From Cryomorpha sp963741985 (GTDB taxonomy: Bacteria; Bacteroidota; Bacteroidia; Flavobacteriales_D; Cryomorphaceae): a stretch of DNA of 64,000 nt. Shown one piece after another: positions 19,315-28,395 of this stretch. The stretch's first letter is position 1; each line of letters starts with the position of its first letter. The notes under the pieces are model-generated. The model was not told where the DNA came from and searched no databases. It saw only the letters and a list, made by a program, of their open reading frames with translations. Location of the stretch: contig CAVUKD010000003.1 of NCBI GenBank assembly GCA_963741985.1, positions 434,001 through 498,000 on the forward strand. Reading direction: 5' to 3'. Position numbers and translations under genes: made by a program.

Positions 19315-19649
19315 GCTATAAATTTCGCATTGTTTATGTAAAAGGCAAAAACTTTATTTTGGACTTCAAAGATAGGTTGATTTTAATATTGGGTGTGCTT
19401 CTTGCCAAAAAGTAAGAAAACATCCCTAATTTCATTTTGCGAGAGTTCGAACGGCGGTATCCTCGTTTTTTTTTTGATAGGTTGCGGAACGCCCTATCCG
19501 AAAAACGAGATAAAGGCGGTAGAACGACCCATGGATATTAAAGATCAAAGCTGAATTTAGGAGAAAAAAAAATTGAAAATCCGAATACATCCTTTTTTCG
19601 AAAGACCGTGGGTCTCGCCAAAAAAGGAAACCAAAAGTTTAACCGGTTC
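19315..19649. other. Intergenic region with a nested inverted repeat
   Basis: 335 bases with no credible ORF. The only structure is at 19462-19509: outer arms CTCGTTTTT (19462-19470) and AAAAACGAG (19501-19509), with inner arms GATAGG and CCTATC. On neither strand does a T-run follow the inner stem in the usual terminator position, so its role is open. Confidence 0.5.
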
Positions 19650-20222
19650 TCAGCCCCTACTCCATTCGTCGTAATAGGTCTGTAATTCGGGATGCTTTTC
19701 GAGAAAAGGTTGATCCATTTTTCGGGTATCACCGACTACTTTTGCCGGATTTCCTGCGATGACCGCATAATCCGGAAAATAGCCTTTAACATACGAATAG
19801 GCCGAAACAATGGAGCCTTTTCCGATTTTCGATCCGGGCATTAGTGTGGCATACGGTCCGATGAATGTATAGTCGCCAATCGTTGTTGAACCACGTTCAT
19901 AGCCTTTCATTTCAGTACCTCCGTAGTTTTTTCCATAAAGGCGAATGGAAATATGGCTGCTATGGGTGAGAATGGAAACGAAAGAACAAATTTGGCAGCC
20001 TTCACCGATTGTCAATCCATTGGAACCGTCGATAAAGCAGTGTTGAGCAATGTACACGTTGTCGGCGATATCGATTTTGTCAACGCCTTGAAAATAGGTG
20101 GTAGAACCATACCGCGTCTTCTTCATTTTGCGTCCATCGCTATTGCGAAAACCGTCGATCATTACGGGGCCCACCTTTCGGGAAAGTTCAATTTTGAGCC
20201 GTCTTATAATTTTCTTAATCAT
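19650..20222 (-). CDS. Hexapeptide-repeat acyltransferase (WbbJ/LacA type)
   Basis: About 190 residues. Start chosen at ATG 20222 (MIKKIIRRLKIELSRKVG); the frame is open to 20285 but that would overlap the flippase gene by 35 bases. Left-handed beta-helix repeats are clear: IDIADNVYIAQHCFIDGSNG, LTIGEGCQICSFVSILTHSS, TTIGDYTFIGPYATLMPGSK and IGKGSIVSAYSYVKGYFPDY, ending in AVIAGNPAKVVGDTRK. His-based acetyl transfer is typical (the LTHSSH segment). It likely O-acetylates a sugar of the surface glycan. Confidence 0.87.
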   Translation of the reverse strand: MIKKIIRRLKIELSRKVGPVMIDGFRNSDGRKMKKTRYGSTTYFQGVDKIDIADNVYIAQHCFIDGSNGLTIGEGCQICSFVSILTHSSHISIRLYGKNYGGTEMKGYERGSTTIGDYTFIGPYATLMPGSKIGKGSIVSAYSYVKGYFPDYAVIAGNPAKVVGDTRKMDQPFLEKHPELQTYYDEWSRG

Positions 20223-20250
20223 ATATTTTAAACGGTGAAAGGTACTATTT

Positions 20251-21564
20251 TTAAGTCTTTGTATGATCTTGAATCGCCGAACCAAGCTGTGGACGAGGCT
20301 TAGTGGTAAGCCAGTAAAACCAAATCAAAATAATGACCATCAAAAGTACATTCAAAGCCACAATTGCGATCAAAACATCTCTGAATTCAAATTTCAGATA
20401 GCTCATTACTGCCACCGTAGTGAGTATGACCACATTGGCCACAACGGCCAATGTGAAATTGGTTTTTTGCTTTTCATAGAGCACCGGTATAAAGGAAATA
20501 GGGCTAACAACAAAATGTACAAGCAACCAGGGAGCCATTAGGGCCGCATAGGTACCGGCGGTAGTCCATTCTTTTCCAAAAATAAACCCGAAAATAGGTT
20601 CACCGAAAAAGAAAAGAACCGAAAATGGAATAATCGCCATTGCCAAAAGCCCAACGATTGTGCGCCTCAGAGCTGCCTTAATAAGGATTCCTCTCTCCAG
20701 ATCGCGCGCCCATTTTTCATTTAGTACCTGTGACAAGGAAACTCCAAAAACCTGCAGCGGCACTTTTAAATACCGCCAAGAAAAGGCAAAAAATCCGAGT
20801 ACAAATTCACCGTAATAAGCTGAGATCATAAAAAGCAAGAGCGCTTTTTGACCTTCATCAAAGAACGCATGGGCTGAATTAACAATGGGAAAATCGCGGT
20901 ATTTTCGAAAAAGGTAACGCGTGTCAATTTTCGAACGGAACGTTTGACCAATGACTTCGCGAACTTTTTTGATTCTCAGAAAAATGAGATTTGTAGCGCC
21001 GTGTCCTAAGATCTGACCCCATGTCAAGCTGAGTGCAGTTGCCGAAAATAAACCAAGCATATATTTTCCGCCATTATTGGAAATAGCGCCCAACACTTTA
21101 CTCGATGCAATGCGCTTAAACCTTTGCATGCGGATAGCATATTGAGTCAGAATGTGTTGCCCACCGATAAAAAATACGATAAGCGGCAAGAGCCAGAGCA
21201 AATTCGCAAGATCACTATTATTCAGAAGACGGCCTATTGCACTGCGAACAGGCCAGGAAATTGCTGCTGAAACAACCGTAGCGATGAGCAAGATTTTAAT
21301 ACATAGTTTAAAAAGGTCATCAGCTTCCGATTGTTTTTTTGGAAGAAGGATCGCAATTTCAAATCGCAAAGAAGCCACAGATGAAACCAACATTGCAATT
21401 TTCACAAAGAGTTCAAATCCTGCAAAATCATCGGGACTGTATATCCGTGAAATAAGCGGCGCAACGAGAAAAGGAAAAATCAGTGCCAACCCATTTCCTG
21501 ACATCATGACCGCCACATTGCGGGTGAAATCTGATTTGAAAATTAGCTTGCGCAACCGATTCAT
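20251..21564 (-). CDS. Wzx-type lipid-linked oligosaccharide flippase
   Basis: About 437 residues with twelve or more hydrophobic segments, of the polysaccharide biosynthesis/MOP flippase family that turns lipid-linked repeat units across the inner membrane. Start chosen at ATG 21564 (MNRLRKLIFKSDFTRNVAVM) because it matches the start of its tandem paralogue. Conserved polar sites include GNGLALIFPFLVAPLISRIY and KYRDFPIVNSAHAFFDEGQK. The next gene upstream (21596-22900) is a close paralogue, which is unusual for a single glycan cluster. Confidence 0.88.
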   Translation of the reverse strand: MNRLRKLIFKSDFTRNVAVMMSGNGLALIFPFLVAPLISRIYSPDDFAGFELFVKIAMLVSSVASLRFEIAILLPKKQSEADDLFKLCIKILLIATVVSAAISWPVRSAIGRLLNNSDLANLLWLLPLIVFFIGGQHILTQYAIRMQRFKRIASSKVLGAISNNGGKYMLGLFSATALSLTWGQILGHGATNLIFLRIKKVREVIGQTFRSKIDTRYLFRKYRDFPIVNSAHAFFDEGQKALLLFMISAYYGEFVLGFFAFSWRYLKVPLQVFGVSLSQVLNEKWARDLERGILIKAALRRTIVGLLAMAIIPFSVLFFFGEPIFGFIFGKEWTTAGTYAALMAPWLLVHFVVSPISFIPVLYEKQKTNFTLAVVANVVILTTVAVMSYLKFEFRDVLIAIVALNVLLMVIILIWFYWLTTKPRPQLGSAIQDHTKT

Positions 21565-21595
21565 AAAGAAAATTTGGTGAAGATACGTATTGAAT

Positions 21596-22900
21596 CTAAG
21601 TGATGGATAAATCGTTTTCTGCTTCTTTTGGCGGCAAGCCCGACACATAAATAAACCAAACAATAAGCGCCGTCAAAAAGAAAGATTGCAATCCGGAAAA
21701 CCAAATAAGTACTTCCTCAAACGGTGCATGTTGAATGCCGAGGTACGCCACAGCGCCAAGTGTAATGAGGTGGCCGACAAAATTTATCACAAAGAAAGTA
21801 CGCTGCCTTTCCACAATGAGCGGCAGCATCGACACAGGACTTTCCACAAAATAAAGAAAAAGCCAGGGAGCGAGATATTGAGCATATCTTCCCGCTTCAG
21901 ACCATTCGGCGCTGAAAACGACTGAGAAAATCGGTTCCCCGAAAAAGAAAAGTACGGTAAAAGGCAAAATACAAACCCCGGCCAGACCGAGAATAATACG
22001 TGTCACATTGGGACGGATGTTGACACCTTCGTTTCGGTCGCGCGCTAATTTTTCGTTGAGTACCTGTGCCAGCGATGAGCCAAAAACACTCAGAGGAATA
22101 CGCAAATATCGCATTGCAAAGGCAAAGACCCCAATAATAATCTCCCCGTAATAGGCGGAAATTAAAAAAAGTAAAAGCGCCTCCTGCCCTTCTTCGACAA
22201 GCACATGAAAGGTGTTCACCAAAGGGAAATCGCGGTATTTGGAAAAAAGGGCTTTTCGCGAATAGTGTATTCTGCTGAGCGAAGGAATTAATTCACGCAC
22301 TGATTTTTTGCGAAACAGCGCCAGTATGGGAAGTATTAAACCGAGAATATGTCCCCAGGCTAATCCAACTGCCGTTGGCAGGCGCAAACCAATCAAAAAC
22401 TTAGAAAGATTATTTCCTCCGGAAGCGATTACCTTATTGGTTGCAAGTACCTTAAACTCTTTCTTTCGGATAAGATATTGCGTTAGGATTTTTATCCCGC
22501 CCGTAACGAAAATAGCGAGTGGTAGCAACCAAAGCAATTGCGGCAGATCCTCGTTGTGCAGCACTTCCCCAATTTTTTCCCGAAAGGGAAGCACTAAAAT
22601 CCCGGAGAGCACCGTAAAAAACAGCAGGAGCTCAACTGAAAGTTTTACAATGCTGTTGGATTCTTTCTCGGAGGCCGGGAGCAGAATCGCCATCTCAAAT
22701 CGCAGCGAAGAAATGACAGCAATAATCGTCAGGATCTTGACGAATAGCTCATATCCGGCAAAATCTTCAGGGGTATAAATTCGCGCAATAAAAGGAGCGA
22801 GAATAAATGGAAGCACCATGGCTATGCCATTTCCCGAAAACATGACAGCCACATTTTTGCTGAAATCAGATTTTAAAAAACGGGTCCTGAGCTTATTCAT
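21596..22900 (-). CDS. Wzx-type flippase, tandem paralogue
   Basis: About 434 residues, start ATG 22900 (MNKLRTRFLKSDFSKNVAVM); a TTG two codons earlier is also possible. Topology and motifs match the downstream copy: GNGIAMVLPFILAPFIARIY, KYRDFPLVNTFHVLVEEGQE, LFFLISAYYGEIIIGVFAFA-like segments and VLNEKLARDRNEG. By eye, 47 of the first 75 residues are identical between the two copies. Thirty-one bases separate the genes, so they are cotranscribed. Either two glycans or two repeat-unit types are exported, or one copy is redundant. Confidence 0.88.
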   Translation of the reverse strand: MNKLRTRFLKSDFSKNVAVMFSGNGIAMVLPFILAPFIARIYTPEDFAGYELFVKILTIIAVISSLRFEMAILLPASEKESNSIVKLSVELLLFFTVLSGILVLPFREKIGEVLHNEDLPQLLWLLPLAIFVTGGIKILTQYLIRKKEFKVLATNKVIASGGNNLSKFLIGLRLPTAVGLAWGHILGLILPILALFRKKSVRELIPSLSRIHYSRKALFSKYRDFPLVNTFHVLVEEGQEALLLFLISAYYGEIIIGVFAFAMRYLRIPLSVFGSSLAQVLNEKLARDRNEGVNIRPNVTRIILGLAGVCILPFTVLFFFGEPIFSVVFSAEWSEAGRYAQYLAPWLFLYFVESPVSMLPLIVERQRTFFVINFVGHLITLGAVAYLGIQHAPFEEVLIWFSGLQSFFLTALIVWFIYVSGLPPKEAENDLSIT

Positions 22901-22985
22901 TTTCAAAAAGAGTCGAAGATACGTATTGATGATAGAATGCCGTAATCCAACTTATCGAAACGTTATTACGAATTTGATTATTATC

Positions 22986-23012
22986 CCTCAAAGGTTTTGA
23001 AAACCTTTGAGG
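22986..23012. repeat. Perfect 13-bp inverted repeat (palindromic element)
   Basis: Arms CCTCAAAGGTTTT (22986-22998) and AAAACCTTTGAGG (23000-23012) around a single central G. It lies between the flippase start and the epimerase end. It has no flanking T-run on either side beyond its own centre, so it is not a standard terminator. Similar palindromes recur in many Bacteroidota genomes, as far as I recall; that needs a genome search. Confidence 0.8.
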
Positions 23013-23061
23013 ATATCAATCTTAGCTCGGCGGTATTTATAAATTTTGTAGCAAACCAATT

Positions 23062-24048
23062 CTATTTCAGCGATTTCCAATACCACTCAATGGCCTCTTG
23101 AATTCCATCTTTTAGCAAATGGCTTGGCTCGTAACCAAGGAGCTTTTTTGCTTTGCTTATATCGGCCAAAGAATCGCGCACATCACCTTTTCTTGCCGGC
23201 CCAAAGTCGAGAGGAACAGATGCAATCTCCGGATCGAATTGTACGAGCGATCCACGAATGATCTCGATTAAGTCGATAAGTTTAGTTCGTTCACCGCAGG
23301 CCACATTATACACCTGATTTATTGCTTTGGGATCGGTAGTTGTCGCCGCCAGATGATTCATCTGAAGCACATTGTCAATAAACGTAAAATCGCGGGTCTG
23401 ACCTCCGTCGCCATGTACAATGGGCGCTTGATGGTTGATAAATGCGCCGACGAATTTCGGAATTGCCGCTGCATACGCTCCATCCGGAGTTTGGCGCCGA
23501 CCAAAAACATTGAAATAACGCAAACCGATCAATTCCAATCCGAAGAGATTGCCATAAACATGGGCGTACAACTCATTCACATATTTCGTTACAGCATATG
23601 GCGAGAGGGGCATCCCGATATTTTCTTCGACCTTTGGGAGGGCTTTGCTATCGCCGTAAGTGCTCGAACTTGCGGCATAAACCACGCGTTTGATTCCTTT
23701 TGTTTTGGCGGCCTGAAGCATATTTAGAAACCCGAGATATTCACCGCATTGGTCGTAAGCGGATCGTTTATACTGCGCGGCACACTACCGAGCGCAGCCT
23801 GATGTAATACGATATCTACTCCGTCCATTGCATTTTCACAGATTGAATAATCCCGAATATCGCCTTCCATGAGAGTAAAGCGAGAATTATCTGCGTAGAT
23901 GGGCAATATTTGCCCGAAATCCTGTCGCGAAATTATCGAGGCAAACCACATTATTTCCGGCTTGCAGAAACGAATCACAAAGATTAGAACCAATAAATCC
24001 GGCACCACCTGTAATAAGTACTTTACTGTTTTCTAATTGCTGCGACAT
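23062..24048 (-). CDS. NAD-dependent UDP-sugar epimerase (GalE/WbpP type), frame broken twice
   Basis: Short-chain dehydrogenase-type UDP-hexose 4-epimerase in three frames. ATG 24048 opens MSQQLENSKVLITGGAGFIG (the GxxGxxG NAD site) and runs to about 23890. The second frame continues with FTLMEGDIRDYSICENAMDG and VLHQAALGSVPRSI to about 23730. The third carries the catalytic SSS...YAVTK (YAASSSTYGDS, SPYAVTKYVNE) and the C-terminal domain. The two shifts compensate: roughly one base gained near 23890 and one lost near 23730. All catalytic residues survive, so I favour sequence errors over decay. It starts 5 bases after rny in the minus-strand order. Confidence 0.82.
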
Positions 24049-24053
24049 TCGCT

Positions 24054-25596
24054 TTATTTGGCGTAGTTTATAGCTCGCTTCTCGCGGATTACAGTAATTT
24101 TCACCTGACCCGGATAGGTCATTTCCGTTTGTATGCGTTGCGAGAGATCAAAACTCAAGGTATCGGCCTGATCGTCGCTTACCTTATCGCTTTCAACCAT
24201 AACGCGCAATTCACGACCTGCCTGAATAGCATACGACTTGGTAACTCCTTCATAACTCAATGCCATATTTTCGAGATCGCGGAGGCGTTTGATATACGAT
24301 TCCACAATTTCGCGTCGGGCACCTGGTCTTGCACCAGAAATAGCATCACAAACCTGGATGATGGGCGAAAGGAGGTTGGTCATCTCAATCTCGTCGTGGT
24401 GAGCACCTATGGCATTACAAACTTCCGGTTTTTCACCATATTTTTCAGCCAACTTCATACCGAGCAATGCGTGTGGCAATTCCGGCTCGTCATCAGGTAC
24501 TTTTCCAATATCGTGAAGCAGTCCGGCGCGTTTGGCAAGCTTGGTATTTAATCCCAACTCAGAAGCCATGGTCGCTGCAAGGTTTGCTACTTCGCGGCTG
24601 TGTTGAAGCAAATTCTGTCCGTAAGAAGAGCGGTATTTCATGCGCCCTACCATTCGAATAAGGTTAGAATTCAGTCCGTGAATTCCGATATCGATACAGG
24701 TGCGTTTTCCAGTTTCGATAATTTCATCTTCCAACTGTTTCGATACTTTTTTAACGACTTCTTCGATACGCGCAGGATGAATTCGTCCATCGGTAACCAA
24801 TTGATGCAAGGCTAATCGGGCGATTTCGCGGCGTATAGGATCGAAGCAGGAAAGAATGATCGCTTCAGGCGTATCATCTACAATAATCTCGACACCCGTA
24901 GCTGCTTCGAGTGCGCGAATATTGCGCCCTTCCCGACCGATAATGCGGCCTTTAAGCTCATCGCTTTCGATATTGAATACCGAAACCGAATTTTCGACAG
25001 CGTGCTCTGTTGCGACGCGCTGAATACTTTGAATAACTACTTTTTTAGCCTCCGATGCTGCCGTAAGTTTGGCCTCATCCATGATGGTTTTGATATGCGT
25101 CATGGCTTCCGTGCGCGCCTCATCTTTCAGAGCTTTTGTAAGCTCCATTTTGGCATCCTCGGCGCTAAGATTCGAAACTTTTTCGAGTTGCTCTACCACA
25201 CTTGCGTGCGATTTTTCCAACTCTTGTTTCCGGTTTTCAACAACTTCAAGTTGTCGGGACTAAGGCTTTCGCGGAGTGATTCAATCTTACGGTTTTCCTT
25301 CTTATTTTCCTCTATTGCTTGCTCAGATCGGCTTCTCGCTGCTTCATCTTATCCTCTGTGCTTTGAATTTTCCGGTTACGATCTTTTATTACCTTCTCAT
25401 GCTCTTCTTTGAGCTGATAAAATTTCTCTTTTGCCTGAAGCATTTTTTCTTTCTTGATGGCTTCGCCTTCTTTCTCAGCTTCATTGAGAATCGAATTTTT
25501 CTTCTTCGTAAAAATGGCGTTGAGAACCACCCATGCTATTGCTCCACCAATGATTACTCCTGCGAATAATCCCAGTAATGCGTCTGTTATTTCCAT
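24054..25596 (-). CDS. rny: Ribonuclease Y, frame broken twice
   Basis: Membrane-anchored endoribonuclease that starts mRNA decay. N-terminal helix (MEITDALLGLFAGVIIGGAI), a long coiled coil, a KH domain (LKGRIIGREGRNIRALEAAT), and the HD phosphohydrolase domain (HSREVANLAATMASELG and LLHDIGKVPDDE). The frame from ATG 25596 stops near 25312; AIEENKKENRKIESLRES continues in a second frame to about 25258, and RQLEVVENRKQELEKS in a third to the end at 24054. Each shift equals one missing base (near 25318 and 25258), both in the coiled coil. Full length would be about 514 residues, normal for the family. Confidence 0.9.
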
Positions 25597-25656
25597 AATC
25601 CAATCAATACATTAGTGCACCGAGATGCAGTTAATTGATTTGGAAGAAGATAAGCA

Positions 25657-25938
25657 CTATAACATTGCGTCGATCAGTTTTTCAATTGCATCCAGCTGAT
25701 CTGAATCAACCGCTCCTTTGGATGGTTTCGTATCGATATCTTGCACCTTTATAGCCATCTGCAAAGCCGTCATAGCCAGCAAGTCCTGCTTATCTTTGAC
25801 TGCAAAATTATCCTGCAAATGTTTTAAATTAGAATCAACGTTTTTCGCGGCTTCCCGCACGTTTTCTTCTTCTTCGGCATTTACCGTTATCGGGTAAATC
25901 CGTCCTGCAATTGTTACTTTTATCGATAGCTCGCTCAT
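25657..25938 (-). CDS. zapA: Cell division protein ZapA
   Basis: A 93-residue protein of the ZapA family, which bundles FtsZ protofilaments at the division ring. The N-terminal strand MSELSIKVTIAGRIYPITVN and the following ENVREAAKNVDSNLKHLQDN helix are the family core, followed by a coiled-coil helix (DLLAMTALQMAIKVQDID). Its neighbours fit a conserved Bacteroidota arrangement, with a ZapB-like coiled-coil gene 11 bases upstream and rny 60 bases downstream on the same strand. Confidence 0.9.
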   Translation of the reverse strand: MSELSIKVTIAGRIYPITVNAEEEENVREAAKNVDSNLKHLQDNFAVKDKQDLLAMTALQMAIKVQDIDTKPSKGAVDSDQLDAIEKLIDAML

Positions 25939-25949
25939 CGAGATTTTCT

Positions 25950-26240
25950 CTATCTATTCAATAATGCTATACACTTGTCTATCTCCCGCACCAGTTCGTT
26001 CACTCTGAACTTCATTTCAGCCTTATCACCGGAATTACTTACCAGTGTTTTGGCCAATTTATCCTATCGTAATCAGCTTGCATTGCTTCAGTTTTACGAT
26101 TTTCAAGATCCAGTTTTCGCTCCAAATCCGAAATGGCTGCGCTGCAACCTTTCATTTTCGGCTTTAAGATTTTCCAACCGGCGGCTCAACTTTCCAAGCT
26201 TTGCCTGTATCGAATCTACTTTTTTAGAAACTTCGCTCAT
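25950..26240 (-). CDS. ZapB-like small coiled-coil protein, frame broken twice
   Basis: ATG 26240 opens MSEVSKKVDSIQAKLGKLSR and RLENLKAENERLQRS, a coiled coil. After about 26133 the homology moves to a second frame (ISDLERKLDLENRKTEAMQA), and after about 26062 to a third, DKLAKTLVSNSGDKAEMKFR then VNELVREIDKCIALLNR, stopping at TAG 25950-25952. The shifts compensate. A small coiled-coil protein with a VNxLVREIDKCIALLN-type end directly before zapA is common in Bacteroidota. Intact length would be about 96 residues. No single frame covers it, so automated annotation would miss it. Confidence 0.72.
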
Positions 26241-26274
26241 AAGCAATCAATACCATAAATCACAATAGTTCTGA

Positions 26275-26305
26275 CAAATGTAGGTTTGTAAACAGGATTT
26301 ACAAA
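26275..26305 (-). promoter_or_regulatory. Bacteroidota-type promoter of the zapB-like/zapA operon
   Basis: On the minus strand, -33 TTTG (26305-26302), a 19-base spacer and -7 TACATTTG (26282-26275) match the Bacteroidota sigma consensus TTTG-N19-TAnnTTTG. The zapB-like ATG follows 35 bases after the -7 element. Confidence 0.6.
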
Positions 26306-26419
26306 ATAGAATTTTAAGGAATGTGATAATAATGTACACGGAAATATGTTCAAATCTTAGCCAGTCTTTAAATCTCACCTTCCTTTACCTTCGTAATTTT
26401 ACCAATTAAACTTATCGAT

Positions 26420-28138
26420 TTGCGCATTGTATCTTTTTCCCTTCTGTTTATTTTAGTTTTTGGCCTTTCGGCAAAAGCACAGGACAGTCTGCCTCATTTT
26501 GCAGCTCCGCTTGATATTCCGCTTTTCCTTGCGGGTAATTTTGCAGAAATGCGGCACAATCACTTCCACACCGGAATTGATATCAAGACCCAAGGAGTGG
26601 AAGGTCAAACGGTTCGAGCAGCCGAAGATGGCATAATAAGCCGGATCAATATATCGCCGTGGGGATATGGCCAAGCGCTTTATATCGATCATCCAAATGG
26701 ATACACCACTGTTTACGGTCATTTGAGTTCTTATGCACCAAAAATCAAAAATGCCGCCCGAGCGGAACAGTACGCGAAAGAATCCTTTTCGGTAGATTTC
26801 ACTCCCGACCCTCCCATTCATGTAAAAAGAGGAGAAATGATCGCCCTTAGCGGAAATACTGGTGGCAGTGGCGGCCCACATCTGCATTTCGAAATCCGGC
26901 GAACGATAACTGAACATCCGGTGAACCCCTTGCTTTTTGGTTTTGATATCAAAGATAATATATCACCAACCATACGCGGCGTCCGATTTCATCCATTGAG
27001 TGACACAACTTTGGTAAATAAAAAACACGAAGCGCAGAGTTATGTCGTTACCGGTTCCGCAGGAGCGTATCATTTGAAAGCCGGGCAATCGATTGAAGTT
27101 TATGGTGCTTTTGGTGTGTCACTGCACACGCTCGATTTTTTGAATGGGTACCCCAATAAATGTGGTGTGTATCGAATTGAGCTAAATGTTGACGGTCAAC
27201 AAATTTGCGCACAGGAGTTTGATTCACTGAATTTTGCAACAGTGAGAAATATTAATTCATACAATGATTATATCGTTTTCAAAGACAACAACTGGCATTA
27301 TCACAAATCCTATGTAGAACCGGGAAACCAGCTGGACATTTACCGTCCTTTTCCGAAAAATCGGGGAATAATGGATTTTAAAAACAATGCCACCCATCAT
27401 GCAATCTACAAAGCTACCGATGCGTATGGCAATGTCTCCACGTTCGAATTTGAATTTCGCTCTTTGGCAAAGCCGGATGCCGCACTCCCTACTCCGGAAC
27501 CTTACGACGCATATTTCTCTTACGATCAAATGAATCATTTCTCGTACAAGGACGAATTAGACCTCACCATCCCTAAAGGGGCGCTATACAAAGACTTACG
27601 TTTTCATTTTGGTTGGGAAATGAAAGATAAGGACAGTTATTCACCTTATTATTCAATTCAGAATGATGATGTTCCTTTGCAGGATCCCATCAAATTAAAA
27701 TTTTCATGGGGCTCTATTCCGAAATCAATCCGCTCAAAAATTGTGGCTCAGAGCAGCGATATGCGAGGCCGGAAAAGCTACCTCACAGGCACGGCTTCTG
27801 AAAGTAGTTTTGATGTGACCTCAAAAGAATTCGGGAAATTCACACTGGTAATAGATACTGTTGCTCCGGTACTTTACGCATATAAAAGATCAGATGGAGG
27901 ATTTGTATCAGATCGTTCCGAGCTTCAGTTTAAAATGACCGACAGCATGACAGGTATCTCAAAATTCGATGCCTACCTGAACGGAAAATGGGTTTATATG
28001 ACCTATGAACCCAAGCAGTCAAAACTCTCTCTTATCGTAGGCGAAAGCAATTTTCAAAAAGGTGATAATACTTTAAAGATTGTTGCTGAAGATGGGGTTG
28101 GAAATAAAGCGGAGGTGAGTTACAACTATACGTATTAA
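26420..28138 (+). CDS. Secreted M23 (LytM) peptidase family protein
   Basis: A 572-residue exported protein starting at TTG 26420 (signal peptide LRIVSFSLLFILVFGLSAKAQ). The LytM zinc-peptidase domain (about residues 35-175) keeps HNHFHTGIDIK with the His and Asp ligands, and HLHFEIRR with the second His pair, so it should cut peptidoglycan cross-bridges or similar peptides. A long C-terminal beta-rich region (residues about 190-572) of Bacteroidota-specific type follows. It is divergent from the zapA operon. A possible -7-like TACCTTCG at 26386 is weak. Confidence 0.85.
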   Translation: MRIVSFSLLFILVFGLSAKAQDSLPHFAAPLDIPLFLAGNFAEMRHNHFHTGIDIKTQGVEGQTVRAAEDGIISRINISPWGYGQALYIDHPNGYTTVYGHLSSYAPKIKNAARAEQYAKESFSVDFTPDPPIHVKRGEMIALSGNTGGSGGPHLHFEIRRTITEHPVNPLLFGFDIKDNISPTIRGVRFHPLSDTTLVNKKHEAQSYVVTGSAGAYHLKAGQSIEVYGAFGVSLHTLDFLNGYPNKCGVYRIELNVDGQQICAQEFDSLNFATVRNINSYNDYIVFKDNNWHYHKSYVEPGNQLDIYRPFPKNRGIMDFKNNATHHAIYKATDAYGNVSTFEFEFRSLAKPDAALPTPEPYDAYFSYDQMNHFSYKDELDLTIPKGALYKDLRFHFGWEMKDKDSYSPYYSIQNDDVPLQDPIKLKFSWGSIPKSIRSKIVAQSSDMRGRKSYLTGTASESSFDVTSKEFGKFTLVIDTVAPVLYAYKRSDGGFVSDRSELQFKMTDSMTGISKFDAYLNGKWVYMTYEPKQSKLSLIVGESNFQKGDNTLKIVAEDGVGNKAEVSYNYTY

Positions 28139-28395
28139 TCCACTTTTACTTCATATGATTATATACCAATCCCAACCCATCAGAAAAGGGTTGTTATAAT
28201 GGAATCGTGCTTTATTACATGTCCATCGGCCTTTTTTTGAATTTGAATTTAATGCACTCTCAAAAAGGCAACCCGACTTCTACAGACGACCTGTTGACGA
28301 CAGGAGCGCAAAGATTTTACCCAAAGCTCAAAAGATTTTTTCTAAAAGAGTGTAAGAAACTGAATATGTGAATCAAGTAAAAAATACGCCGTTTC
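28139..28395. other. Convergent intergenic region
   Basis: 257 bases between convergent genes with no credible ORF. A small stem CCTGT-N5-ACAGG occurs at about 28290-28304, and CACTCT/AGAGTG arms lie further apart. No clear T-tailed terminator was found on either strand. Confidence 0.4.

Noticed and set aside
19462..19509. Rho-independent terminator
   Set aside because: The T-run lies before, not after, the inner stem on the plus strand, and on the minus strand an A-run follows.
9460..24048. A defence or secondary-metabolite island
   Set aside because: All recognisable genes are typical of surface polysaccharide synthesis; no nuclease, toxin, NRPS or PKS genes were seen.
25258..25318. Programmed frameshifting in rny
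   Set aside because: There is no slippery heptamer and two separate shifts in the same direction would be needed; known rny genes have one frame.
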